Assembly (NCBI RefSeq): GCF_003851685.1
Contig: NZ_CP027727.1
Location: forward strand, 310,001 to 374,000
DNA length: 64,000 bases
Direction of reading: 5' to 3'
Source of the DNA: Pseudomonas sp. R5-89-07
GTDB lineage: Bacteria; Pseudomonadota; Gammaproteobacteria; Pseudomonadales; Pseudomonadaceae
How positions within the stretch are numbered: the first letter of the stretch is position 1; each line of letters opens with the position of its first letter. Of the stretch, positions 56,092 to 64,000 are shown one piece after another. Both the position numbers and the translations under genes were made by a program. The notes under the pieces are model-generated. The model was given only the letters and a program-made list of their open reading frames with translations, had not been told where the DNA came from and searched no databases.

Positions 56092-57279
56092 TTAATCGCG
56101 CTGGGCCAGCACCATCAAGTTGCGCGGTGTGAGGGTCGGCTCGCAAAAGCTGCCTAGCTCGACGTCGTAGCCTTGTTCCATCAGGAATAAAGCCCGGTCC
56201 AGCACCAGCCACATTTCCAGCGGGCGGCGAAACAGGCCTCGGACCAGTTCCAGGTTTCGCACTTCGGCCAGGCGACGCCAGCCGTATGCTTCCAGCGCCC
56301 CCCAATCCTGTTCGCCTGTGGATAAACCCTTGAGGCTTGCCAGCTCTCGGCAATAATCCGCGAAGGGTTTGTCCAGCCACGCGGCGGGCAGGGACGGCGT
56401 GGGCAGGTATTCGTCGCAACCGCGTAACTGTCTTTGCAGCCGGTCGAAACCCAGGCGTCGGGCCATTGAGGTGTCGCGCTGCTGGCGCACGCGGGTGCCG
56501 GCTGTGACGGTTTCGCTCAGCGGCAGGCCCAGGTCATCCACCGACAATTGCAGGGCGGAGGCGCGCGCGGTCGCGGACAGCGCTTGATAGCGGTCGGCGC
56601 CGATGCGGTTGTAGCAGCACGGCGCCAGCGCCAGTTGCTTGCAGCCGGCGGCGCTGGCCAGGTGCAGCAGACGCACGTGCAAGTCGCCGCAGGCATGCAG
56701 GGCGATGGGTGTGTGGTCGGGGCTGATCGCCACATCGGCCATCACGTTTTGCAGGCGATGGGTGACGGGCAGGCCGTGGTGTTCGCTCAAGGCGTTGCCT
56801 GAGGCAATCAGGGTCGGGTCGTATTCCAGGCAGGTCAGTTGCTGGCCGGGTTGCAGCACGCGGCGGCCAAGGTGGCCTTTGCCGGCGCACCAGTCCAGCC
56901 AATGGCTGGGCGTGGTGGCGAAATTCAGGGCGGCGCCGAAGGCTTCGATCTGCTGCCATTTGCGGCCCGGAACGTCGACGTTCAGGCGATGGCGAGCGAG
57001 GGCAAGCGGGTGTGTCGGCAACTTATCCACAGCGCCAAGTTGAAGCGCCTGGGCGGCCAGTTGTGGAAAAGGCGCGGGAGCCGGCAGGTCGTGAGGGTGG
57101 TTGTGACTGGTTTCGGCATCCTCGAGCGAGCGCTGGCGTAACCAGTGCGCCAACGCGGGATGCTCGGCTTCCCAGGGTAATTGCAGATGGGTAAAGGGCC
57201 GTGGTCGCCACAGCCCTTGGTACTCGATCAGAAACGCATCCAGTGCCTGGAAGCGTGCCTCAGCGTCCTTGGCATGCAT
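56092..57279 (-). CDS. SAM-dependent methyltransferase-like protein
   Basis: From ATG 57279 the product is 395 residues. A central class I methyltransferase fold shows the SAM loop DWCAGKGHLGRRVL, CLEYDPTLI, and HACGDLHVRLL. The motif APCCYN is typical of a family of bacterial RNA-methylase-like proteins. It overlaps the upstream permease gene by 20 bp, so it is the last gene of the amino-acid ABC operon. The substrate is unknown. Confidence 0.75.
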   Translation of the reverse strand: MHAKDAEARFQALDAFLIEYQGLWRPRPFTHLQLPWEAEHPALAHWLRQRSLEDAETSHNHPHDLPAPAPFPQLAAQALQLGAVDKLPTHPLALARHRLNVDVPGRKWQQIEAFGAALNFATTPSHWLDWCAGKGHLGRRVLQPGQQLTCLEYDPTLIASGNALSEHHGLPVTHRLQNVMADVAISPDHTPIALHACGDLHVRLLHLASAAGCKQLALAPCCYNRIGADRYQALSATARASALQLSVDDLGLPLSETVTAGTRVRQQRDTSMARRLGFDRLQRQLRGCDEYLPTPSLPAAWLDKPFADYCRELASLKGLSTGEQDWGALEAYGWRRLAEVRNLELVRGLFRRPLEMWLVLDRALFLMEQGYDVELGSFCEPTLTPRNLMVLAQRD

Positions 57280-57991
57280 CGACGCGCAGCCATTTTTCCA
57301 GCAGTTTGAACCCGCGCACCAGCACATAGGCCATCAGCAGGTAGAACAGCCCGGCCGCGAAGAAGATCTCCACCGGCAGGTAGGTGCGCGCGATGATGGT
57401 GCGGGCCATGCCGGTCAGTTCCAGCAAGGTCACGGTGCTGGCCAGGGCGCTGGCCTTGAGCATCAGGATCACTTCGTTGCTGTAGGCCGGCAGGCCGATA
57501 CGCGAGGCGCGGGGCAGGATGATGTAGAACAGCGTCTTGGGTCTGGACATGCCCAGGGCGCGAGCCGCTTCGATCTCGCCCGGGGGAATGGCCTGGATCG
57601 CGCCGCGCAGGATCTCGGCGATATAGGCGGCTGTGTGCAGGGTCATGGTGGCAGTGGCGCACCAGAACGGATCGCGCAGGTACGGCCACATGAAGCTCCC
57701 GCGTACGCTGTCGAACTGCGCCAGGCCGTAATACACCAGGAACAATTGCACCAGCAAGGGCGTGCCGCGGAAGAAGAAGATGTAGGCATAGGGCAGGGCG
57801 CTTACGTACCAGCGGCGCGAAGAGCGTGCGATGCCCAGAGGAATCGCCAGCAGCAGGCCGGCAATTACGGCGATTGCCACCAGTTCCAAGGTCAGTGTTG
57901 CGCCCTGGGCCAGTTTGGGCAGCCACTTGATGATCACGGCCCAGTTCAGGCCCAGGTCAAAATGCGACAGCCAGCTGTAATCACCGCTCAT
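57260..57991 (-). CDS. Polar amino-acid ABC transporter permease (HisM type)
   Basis: From ATG 57991 the product is 243 residues (MSGDYSWLSHFDLGLNWAVI). It has about five membrane segments and the permease EAA loop EIEAARALGMSRPKTLFYII. The start overlaps the stop of the HisQ-type gene by four bases. The frame also extends upstream to 58237, but that part is a shadow of the HisQ gene. Confidence 0.92.
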   Translation of the reverse strand: MSGDYSWLSHFDLGLNWAVIIKWLPKLAQGATLTLELVAIAVIAGLLLAIPLGIARSSRRWYVSALPYAYIFFFRGTPLLVQLFLVYYGLAQFDSVRGSFMWPYLRDPFWCATATMTLHTAAYIAEILRGAIQAIPPGEIEAARALGMSRPKTLFYIILPRASRIGLPAYSNEVILMLKASALASTVTLLELTGMARTIIARTYLPVEIFFAAGLFYLLMAYVLVRGFKLLEKWLRVDACQGR

Positions 57992-58683
57992 TGGGCGCTC
58001 CTTGCAAAGCCGCGGGCGGCGCGTTTTTCCAGCAAGTGCATGCCGGTCATGGCCAGCACGGTCAGGCCCAGGTACATGAAGGCGGCGACCATGAAGAAGG
58101 TGAACGGCTGCTTGGTCACGGTCACGCCGATTTGCGCGTGGCGCATGATTTCTTCCAGGCCGATCACCGATACCAGCGCGGTGTCTTTCATCAGGATCAT
58201 GAACAGATTGCCCAGGCCCGGCAGGGCGATGCGCCACATCTGCGGCATGATCAGCCGCGTGAAGATCCGAAACTTCGACAGCCCCAAGGCTACACCGGCT
58301 TCACGGTGGCCCTTGGGAATCGCGAGGATCGCGCCGCGAAACACTTCCGTGGCGTAGGCGCCAAAGCACAGGCCCAGGGCGATGACGCCGGCGGCGAAGG
58401 CGCTCAGGGACAGGTCGGGGTTACCCACAAACTCGCCAATGGCACGCATCAGGTTGACGGTGCCGAAGTAAATCAACAGCACCCACAGTAATTCGGGGAT
58501 ACCGCGAACGATGGTCGAATAAGCACCGCCCAGCCATTGCAACGGCTTGTACGGTGAGGTCTTGGCCAAAGCTCCGGCCAGGCCCAGCACCAGCCCCAGG
58601 CACAAGGCCGTGAGTGCCAGTTTGACGGTCATCAGCGCGCCAGCAGCGAGGGCCGGGCCGAATCCGTAGAGATCGAAATTCAT
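57988..58683 (-). CDS. Polar amino-acid ABC transporter permease (HisQ type)
   Basis: The 231-residue permease has several membrane segments and the EAA loop GHREAGVALGLSKFRIFTRL. It pairs with the HisM-type permease to form the transmembrane channel. It lies 74 bp behind the binding-protein gene. Confidence 0.92.
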   Translation of the reverse strand: MNFDLYGFGPALAAGALMTVKLALTALCLGLVLGLAGALAKTSPYKPLQWLGGAYSTIVRGIPELLWVLLIYFGTVNLMRAIGEFVGNPDLSLSAFAAGVIALGLCFGAYATEVFRGAILAIPKGHREAGVALGLSKFRIFTRLIMPQMWRIALPGLGNLFMILMKDTALVSVIGLEEIMRHAQIGVTVTKQPFTFFMVAAFMYLGLTVLAMTGMHLLEKRAARGFARSAQ

Positions 58684-58757
58684 GGTGTTTTCATATCGCG
58701 GCAGGCATTGCTAAAAGCCGACGCGCGCCAGGGCGCGCGTCGGGCAGGCCGTTCAGA

Positions 58758-59510
58758 TCATTCGATGCTGAACGGGAAGTACTTGTCGTTGATCTTCTTG
58801 TAGGTGCCGTCTGCCTTGATCTCTGCCAGGGCTTTGTTCAGGCGTTCGCGCAGCGGGTCGCCCTTGCGTACGGCGATACCGATCTTGTCGCTTTCTACAA
58901 CCGGGTCGCCCTTGAATTCATAGGCCGAACCGTCTTTGCTCTTGAGCCATTCGTACTGCACGTACTTGTCGGCCAGGATGCCGTCCAGGCGGCCGGAAGT
59001 CAGGTCGAGGTAGGCGTTTTCCTGGGTGTCGTACAGCTTGGCCTCGGTGTCGGGCAGCTTGTCTTCCAGGTAGGTACCTGCCAGCGTCGCACGTTGTGCA
59101 CCAATCACCTTGCCCTTGAGGTAGGCGGCGTCGGGCTTGAAGTCTGCGGTGGCTTTTGGCGCGATGAACTGCAGCTTGTTGGAGTAGTACGGGTCGGTAA
59201 AGTCGACGGCCTGCTTGCGTTCATCGGTGATGGACAGCGAGGACACCAGGAAGTCGAACTTCTTGGCGTTCAGGGCCGGAATGATGCCGTCCCAGTCGGA
59301 CACATACACTTCGCACTTCTCGACTTTCATCTTGGCGCACAGGGCGTCGCCGATGTCTTTGTCGAATCCGACGACATTGCCGCTGGCGTCTTTATTGTTG
59401 AAGGGCGGGTAGGCCGCTTCGATCCCCATCTTCAAGGTTTCTGCCATGGCCGTGGCGCTGAACGCCATCGAGACGGCCGCGGCCAGGAGGAATTTTTTAT
59501 AGGTCTGCAT
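58758..59510 (-). CDS. Polar amino-acid ABC transporter, periplasmic binding protein
   Basis: From ATG 59510 the product is 250 residues with a signal peptide (MQTYKKFLLAAAVSMAFSAT, cut after AMA). The mature part has the family-3 solute-binding signature GIEAAYPPFNNKDASGNVVG and FDKDIGDALC. It is most like the lysine-arginine-ornithine and histidine group, but the ligand is not certain. Confidence 0.92.
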   Translation of the reverse strand: MQTYKKFLLAAAVSMAFSATAMAETLKMGIEAAYPPFNNKDASGNVVGFDKDIGDALCAKMKVEKCEVYVSDWDGIIPALNAKKFDFLVSSLSITDERKQAVDFTDPYYSNKLQFIAPKATADFKPDAAYLKGKVIGAQRATLAGTYLEDKLPDTEAKLYDTQENAYLDLTSGRLDGILADKYVQYEWLKSKDGSAYEFKGDPVVESDKIGIAVRKGDPLRERLNKALAEIKADGTYKKINDKYFPFSIE

Positions 59511-59523
59511 GCATGTTGCTCCG

Positions 59524-60297
59524 TTAGCGGTTGCTGGACATGAATTGTTTGCAGCGCGCCGAAAGCGGGTTGTCAAACACCTGCTGTGGCGATCCTTGCT
59601 CTTCGACCAGGCCCTGGTGCAGGAACACCACTTCGCTGGACACCTGGCGGGCGAAGCCCATTTCGTGGGTGACCAGCAGCATGGTGCGGCCTTCTTCGGC
59701 CAGCGCGCGGATCACATTAAGTACTTCCTGGACCATTTCCGGGTCAAGCGCCGAGGTCGGTTCATCGAACAGGATGACCTTGGGCTGCATCGCCAGCGTA
59801 CGCGCAATCGCCGCGCGCTGTTGCTGGCCACCGGAGAGCTGGGCGGGGTAGGCGTGGCGCTTGTCGGCGATGCCGACCTTGGCCAGCAGGGCTTCGGCCA
59901 CTTCTATAGCTTCGGCCTTGCTCTGGCCAAGCACGCGGCGGGGCGCCTCGATGATGTTGTCGAGGATGCTCATGTGCGGCCACAGGTTAAAGTTTTGAAA
60001 CACAAAACCGATTTCGCTGCGCAGGCGGTTGATCTGCTTACCGTCGGCAGCCATCAGCTCGCCGTTTTTAGCCGCCTTGAGCTTGAGTTCTTCACCGGCC
60101 ACCAGGATCTGGCCCTGGTGCGGGTTTTCCAGCAGGTTGATGCAGCGCAGGAAGGTGGACTTGCCGGAGCCGGAGGAACCCAGGATCGAGATCACATCGC
60201 CGTCGCGAGCGGTCAGCGAGATACCTTTGAGTACCTCCAGCTCACCGTAGCGTTTGTGCAAGTTGCGGATTTCAAGCGCGGGCGTGGCCTGAGCCAT
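59524..60297 (-). CDS. Polar amino-acid ABC transporter, ATP-binding subunit (HisP type)
   Basis: The 257-residue ATPase shows Walker A ILGSSGSGKSTFLRC, signature AQLSGGQQQRAAIARTLA, and Walker B VILFDEPTSALDPEMV with the H-loop VTHEMGFA. It is the first gene of the operon ATPase, binding protein, HisQ, HisM, methyltransferase. The operon promoter should lie upstream of 60297. Confidence 0.94.
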   Translation of the reverse strand: MAQATPALEIRNLHKRYGELEVLKGISLTARDGDVISILGSSGSGKSTFLRCINLLENPHQGQILVAGEELKLKAAKNGELMAADGKQINRLRSEIGFVFQNFNLWPHMSILDNIIEAPRRVLGQSKAEAIEVAEALLAKVGIADKRHAYPAQLSGGQQQRAAIARTLAMQPKVILFDEPTSALDPEMVQEVLNVIRALAEEGRTMLLVTHEMGFARQVSSEVVFLHQGLVEEQGSPQQVFDNPLSARCKQFMSSNR

Positions 60298-60744
60298 GTG
60301 CGGTCCTCATTGTATTCGTTGCGTTCTGCACTGTTGGGCCGCCTTCCTGGCGAGGCGCCAAGCTAGCATAGCGTTTGGATGACAGCCAACAGCGCTGCGG
60401 ACGGTAAACAGGTGGTCTGCGGCAGGGTGTCGCATCAGCGCAGCGGCGTGTCGCGCCATCAACAACCGAACAGACGTTTGAACCTGAAGAATCCACAGGC
60501 TTCGCGTAAAAAAGGGCGCGATGGTGCCAGCTTTGCGCGGGTGTTGGAAGGGTTAACCGGGTAAACGGCGCGTATCGGCGCCTTTATGGAGCGCCACATG
60601 CTTTTTGTGTGTGATTTTGGTGCACGTGTTCGTTTTAAAGTTGAGTCGCACGGTAACGCTATAGCGGAATGCCATTGTTCTCAAAGACTTGCGATCACTG
60701 TTGAATCGTCCTACAGCCCGCGTCAACTGCGGCTTTGTTACATT
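60298..60744. other. Divergent intergenic region upstream of gabP
   Basis: About 450 bp separate the ABC operon and gabP. Apart from the sigma-54-type site at its right end I see no gene. A long plus-strand frame entering gabP starts at 60689, but it lacks a ribosome-binding site and is not part of GabP. Confidence 0.4.
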
Positions 60745-60760
60745 TTGGCGCAAAACTTGC
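60745..60760 (+). promoter_or_regulatory. Sigma-54-type promoter of gabP
   Basis: TTGGCGCAAAACTTGC has the GG and GC dinucleotides ten bases apart, as required at -24 and -12. The transcript would start near 60772, about 80 bp before the gabP ATG. RpoN control fits nitrogen use from GABA. Confidence 0.5.
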
Positions 60761-60853
60761 GTAAAAAATAAAGAACGCCCTGTTGGTTTCTTTTCACGAG
60801 AAAGCCCGCAGGCCAGGCGAACCGTTTTCGCAATTCCTCGCAAAGGTGTGTCA

Positions 60854-62245
60854 ATGAGTAGTACGCAAAGCTCCAATGACCTCGAACAGGGGCTCAAACC
60901 GCGGCATGTGACCATGCTGTCGATTGCTGGCGTTATCGGTGCCGGTTTGTTCGTCGGCTCCGGCCACGCGATTGCCGCCGCCGGCCCGGCCGTGCTGCTG
61001 GCTTATGCGGCTGCCGGTACGCTGGTGGTCCTGGTGATGCGCATGCTGGCCGAGATGGCGGTTGCGTCGCCGGACACGGGATCGTTCTCCACCTACGCCG
61101 ACCGGGCGATCGGCCACTGGGCCGGGTTCACCATCGGCTGGCTGTACTGGTGGTTCTGGGTGCTGGTGATTCCGTTGGAAGCCAACGCGGCGGCGACCAT
61201 CCTGCATGCCTGGTTCCCCGACGTGGCGATCTGGGCCTTCACCCTGATCATTACCTTGCTGCTGACCGCAACCAACCTGTTCAGTGTGAAGAACTACGGT
61301 GAGTTCGAGTTCTGGTTCGCGCTGATCAAGGTCGTGGCGATTGTGGGCTTCGTCATCCTCGGCCTGGCGGCAATCTTCGGTTTCCTGCCCACCAGCCAGG
61401 TCAGCGGCGTATCGCATCTGTTCGACACCCAGGGCTTTATGCCCAACGGCATGGGCGCGGTGCTGGCGGCGATCCTCACCACCATGTTCTCGTTCATGGG
61501 CACCGAGATCGTGACCATTGCCGCCGCCGAATCGAAGAACCCCGGCCAGCAAATCACCAAAGCCACCAACTCGGTGATCTGGCGGATTGGCTTGTTCTAT
61601 CTGCTGTCGATCTTCATCGTCGTTTCCCTGGTGCCCTGGAATGATCCGACCCTGGCTGCGGTGGGTTCCTACCAGACCGTGCTCGAACGCATGGGCATCC
61701 CGAACGCCAAGCTGATCGTCGACCTGGTGGTATTGGTTGCCGTGACCAGTTGCCTCAACTCCGCGCTGTACACCGCCTCGCGCATGCTCTTCTCCCTGGG
61801 CCGTCGCGGCGATGCTCCGGCCGTGGCCAAACGCACCAATAAAAGCGGCACGCCTTATTGGGCCGTGTTGCTGTCCACGGGTGCTGCGTTCCTGGCGGTA
61901 TTTGCCAACTATGTGGCGCCGGCGGCGGTATTTGAATTTCTGCTGGCCAGCTCGGGCGCCATCGCCTTGCTGGTGTATCTGGTGATTGCAGTGTCGCAAC
62001 TGCGCATGCGTCAGAAGCGTACGGCGGCGGGCGAGAAGATTGTCTTCAAGATGTGGCTGTTCCCTGGCCTGACCTACGCAGTGATGGTGTTTATCGTGGG
62101 GACGTTGACCATCATGCTGTTCCAGGAAGCGCACCGCGTTGAAATCATCGCGACGGGCATTCTGAGCCTGCTGGTGGTATTGGCGGGGTTGTTCGTTGCG
62201 AGCCGTCGCAAGGCCCAGAGAATGGGCGCTGCCGTACTGAACTGA
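60854..62245 (+). CDS. gabP: GABA permease
   Basis: From ATG 60854, behind AAGGTG, the product is 463 residues. It has 12 predicted membrane segments of the APC superfamily. It closely follows E. coli GabP, for example GLKPRHVTMLSIAGVIGAGL, MLAEMAVASPDTGSFSTYAD and TSCLNSALYTASRML. It imports 4-aminobutyrate with protons. The ABC operon for polar amino acids lies divergently upstream. Confidence 0.93.
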   Translation: MSSTQSSNDLEQGLKPRHVTMLSIAGVIGAGLFVGSGHAIAAAGPAVLLAYAAAGTLVVLVMRMLAEMAVASPDTGSFSTYADRAIGHWAGFTIGWLYWWFWVLVIPLEANAAATILHAWFPDVAIWAFTLIITLLLTATNLFSVKNYGEFEFWFALIKVVAIVGFVILGLAAIFGFLPTSQVSGVSHLFDTQGFMPNGMGAVLAAILTTMFSFMGTEIVTIAAAESKNPGQQITKATNSVIWRIGLFYLLSIFIVVSLVPWNDPTLAAVGSYQTVLERMGIPNAKLIVDLVVLVAVTSCLNSALYTASRMLFSLGRRGDAPAVAKRTNKSGTPYWAVLLSTGAAFLAVFANYVAPAAVFEFLLASSGAIALLVYLVIAVSQLRMRQKRTAAGEKIVFKMWLFPGLTYAVMVFIVGTLTIMLFQEAHRVEIIATGILSLLVVLAGLFVASRRKAQRMGAAVLN

Positions 62246-62261
62246 CGAAATGTAGATCAAA

Positions 62262-62355
62262 ATGTGGGAGGGGGCTTGCCCCCGATGGCAGTAGTTCAGT
62301 CAACCATGTAGTGGCTGACATACCGCAATCGGGGGCAAGCCCCCTCCCACATTTT
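62262..62355. repeat. REPIN
   Basis: AATGTGGGAGGGGGCTTGCC faces GGGCAAGCCCCCTCCCACAT. Both arms match the group-I consensus. It lies between convergent gabP and the small hypothetical gene. Confidence 0.93.
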
Positions 62356-62362
62356 GTATGTG

Positions 62363-62776
62363 TCAGTCTGCTGAATTCGTCAGGGACTGGGACGCTGCGA
62401 CATAGTCCGCTTGGAACTGCGGCGATTCGATCCACGCCAGTGCGGCCGCTTCATCATCGCTGTCCGTGGCCCATTGCCGATATTCAATCAGCGCGGCCAG
62501 GATAAAGTCGGTCGCTTCCTCTTCGCCTTCCTGTTCCAGCACCAGCGCCAGCAACGGGTGCGCCAGGAAAGCTGCACACAACGCCTGCTGGCTGGTCTCA
62601 CCCGCAGCACGCATCTCCACGAACAGCTCGGTCAAATCCACCGACTCAAGGTCGATACGGCTGTCATCGCCGGCGAAGGCATCCGGCTTGGTCGCCACGG
62701 CGCGCTGGGTACGGTTTTGCTTGGCCTTGGTCTTGGCGCGCTGGGCGCGTTTTTGCTGTTTGTTCGGCGAGGCCAT
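62363..62776 (-). CDS. Small hypothetical protein with a basic N-terminus
   Basis: From ATG 62776, behind AAGGACG, the product is 137 residues. The first 30 residues are Lys/Arg/Gln-rich (MASPNKQQKRAQRAKTKAKQ), which suggests nucleic-acid contact. The rest is acidic and probably helical. No membrane segment or known motif is present. A longer start at 62842 has no ribosome-binding site. Confidence 0.7.
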   Translation of the reverse strand: MASPNKQQKRAQRAKTKAKQNRTQRAVATKPDAFAGDDSRIDLESVDLTELFVEMRAAGETSQQALCAAFLAHPLLALVLEQEGEEEATDFILAALIEYRQWATDSDDEAAALAWIESPQFQADYVAASQSLTNSAD

Positions 62777-62887
62777 GGGTTGGCGTCCTTGGGGGGCGGA
62801 ATGGGGATGGGGTATTGAAGCGCAGGTTGAGACAAATCCCAAGGGAATCCGGGTAGGCTAGGCCTTTGCAACTTGCCAGAGCGTCTC

Positions 62888-63853
62888 ATGACCCGCGACA
62901 CCCTAGAGCGCAACCAGATTCCCCTCTACTTTGTCGCCATCCTGCTGGCCGCTCTTTGTGGTGCAGTTGCGCCGTCATTCGCCCAAGGCCTCAGCGTATT
63001 GATCACGCCCGCCATCGCGGTGTTGATGTACGCGATGTTCCTGCAAATTCCTTTCCTCGATCTGCGCCGCAGCTGGGGCAACAAACGCTTTATGGTGGCG
63101 CTGCTGCTGGCCAACTTCGTCCTGGTGCCCTTGCTGGTATGGGCGCTGACCCGTGGCTTGTTGGCCCACCCGGCTCTGCTGGTGGGCGCGTTGCTGGTGT
63201 TGCTGACGCCGTGTATCGATTACGTGGTGGTGTTTACCCACATCGGCAAAGGCGACTCGCGGCTGGTGCTGGCGGCCACGCCGTTACTGCTGTTGATGCA
63301 GCTGGCCCTGCTGCCGGTGTACCTGGGGTTGATGCTGGGCGCGCAATCGGAGGTGGTGATCGCCGCCGGGCCGTTTATCGAAGCGTTCCTGTTGCTGATC
63401 GTGGCGCCGATGGTGCTGGCCGCCTTGACCCTGTTGCTTGCGCGCCGCTCAGCGCTTGTCAGCCGGTGGAACAGCGCCTGGGCCTGGCTGCCGGTGCCGG
63501 CGATGGCCCTCGTACTGTTTGTGGTCATCGGCTCGCAGATCCCTTCAGTGGTTCGGGATATCAACGCGCTGCTGCCAGTGCTGCCAGTCTATGCGGGCTT
63601 CGTGCTGCTGGCGCCGCTGATGGGAATGTTGGCCGCGCGGCTGTTTGCGCTGCCGGCGGCAACGGCGCGTGCGGTGACGTTCAGCGCCTCCACGCGCAAT
63701 TCGCTGGTGGTGTTGCCCCTGGCGCTGGCGTTGCCTGAGGGCGTGCGTGGGTTGGCTGCGACGGCGGTCATCCTGCAAACCCTGGTCGAGCTGGTTGCGC
63801 AGCTGGTCTACATCCGCGTGATCCCGGCCCTGGTGTGGCCCGGCAGTCGGTAA
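62888..63853 (+). CDS. Arsenite-resistance/bile-acid:sodium symporter-family transporter
   Basis: From ATG 62888 the product is 321 residues (MTRDTLERNQIPLYFVAILL) with about ten membrane segments. It matches the ACR3/BASS fold, with the conserved LLTPCIDYVVVFTHIGKGDS and TFSASTRNSLVVLPLALALP. Annotated relatives are called arsenic resistance proteins, but no arsR or arsC is nearby, so the ligand is uncertain. An upstream TTG at 62873 is less likely. Confidence 0.82.
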   Translation: MTRDTLERNQIPLYFVAILLAALCGAVAPSFAQGLSVLITPAIAVLMYAMFLQIPFLDLRRSWGNKRFMVALLLANFVLVPLLVWALTRGLLAHPALLVGALLVLLTPCIDYVVVFTHIGKGDSRLVLAATPLLLLMQLALLPVYLGLMLGAQSEVVIAAGPFIEAFLLLIVAPMVLAALTLLLARRSALVSRWNSAWAWLPVPAMALVLFVVIGSQIPSVVRDINALLPVLPVYAGFVLLAPLMGMLAARLFALPAATARAVTFSASTRNSLVVLPLALALPEGVRGLAATAVILQTLVELVAQLVYIRVIPALVWPGSR

Positions 63854-63939
63854 CCGATGAATCTTCAGGTTCGTTCAGGCGCTATTCAGGCAGGCGGTCG
63901 GCACCATAAGCCCGCGCTTCTTACCTGACAGGTCAACCG

Positions 63940-64000
63940 ATGGATCACCGCAGCCGCTTTCGCCTGGAACCACTGGGCATTTTTCTGATTGCCCTATTGC
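63940..64000 (+). CDS. Start of an unknown gene (runs off the window)
   Basis: ATG 63940 opens MDHRSRFRLEPLGIFLIALL to the window edge. The last visible residues are hydrophobic, so the product may be a membrane or exported protein. GACAGGTCAACC upstream could hold the ribosome-binding site. Confidence 0.5.
   Translation, partial: MDHRSRFRLEPLGIFLIALL

Noticed and set aside
60851..62260. A 469-codon minus-strand frame
   Set aside because: It is the His/Gln/Arg-rich antisense shadow of gabP, whose plus-strand product matches GabP throughout.

Overview
The window is chromosomal DNA from a fluorescent pseudomonad of the Pseudomonas fluorescens group. The evidence is the ompR/envZ, rimABK, dctBD, rfbBACD, aguA, OprD-porin and gabP gene content and order, the GC-rich codon use, and at least six copies of the REPIN palindrome built on GTGGGAGGGGGCTTGC, which is typical of this group.

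Layout. (1) 1-20 kb is core genome: the 5' part of tex, ompR-envZ, the rimA-rimB-rimK operon for ribosomal S6 glutamylation, hslR, an LpxT-like PAP2 enzyme, hslO, pckA, a DUF1493 protein, a broken yhfG antitoxin gene, a DUF2135/TPR protein, a subtilase lipoprotein, recQ, a thioesterase, a glycine-zipper protein, and a YdeP-type molybdenum oxidoreductase with fdhD. (2) 20-39 kb continues the core: kbp, yrfG, nudE-cysQ, a YiiD-like thioesterase, dctB-dctD, the dTDP-rhamnose operon, a kinase/M23-like/aminotransferase fusion, aguA, a TonB siderophore receptor and an OprD-family porin. (3) 39-43 kb is an electrophile or quinone reduction operon (old yellow enzyme, SDR, MDR) divergent from a TetR regulator with a candidate operator between them. 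(4) 43-54.6 kb is an accessory island next to tRNA-Thr(TGT). It holds a P4-type integrase, fragments of an ICE-type integrase, IS3-family fragments, a truncated NERD gene, an Mrr-like restriction endonuclease, an unrecognised membrane protein, and an AT-rich two-gene nuclease-helicase module that I read as Hachiman-like (HamAB-like). (5) 54.9-64 kb returns to core genes: an orphan bcsQ-like ATPase, a methyltransferase, a polar amino-acid ABC transporter, gabP, a small hypothetical protein, and an arsenite/bile-acid family transporter.

The points most worth follow-up are the defence island and its junctions, a 21-codon leader peptide with a Shine-Dalgarno-sequestering hairpin coupled to a DUF3077 gene, two terminator hairpins with no upstream gene that may mark small RNAs, a cluster of DnaA-box-like sites with large hairpins beside the island integrase, and an orphan cellulose-type BcsQ. 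No rRNA gene and no CRISPR array was seen. All calls come from reading the sequence and from memory of protein families; no database search was run.
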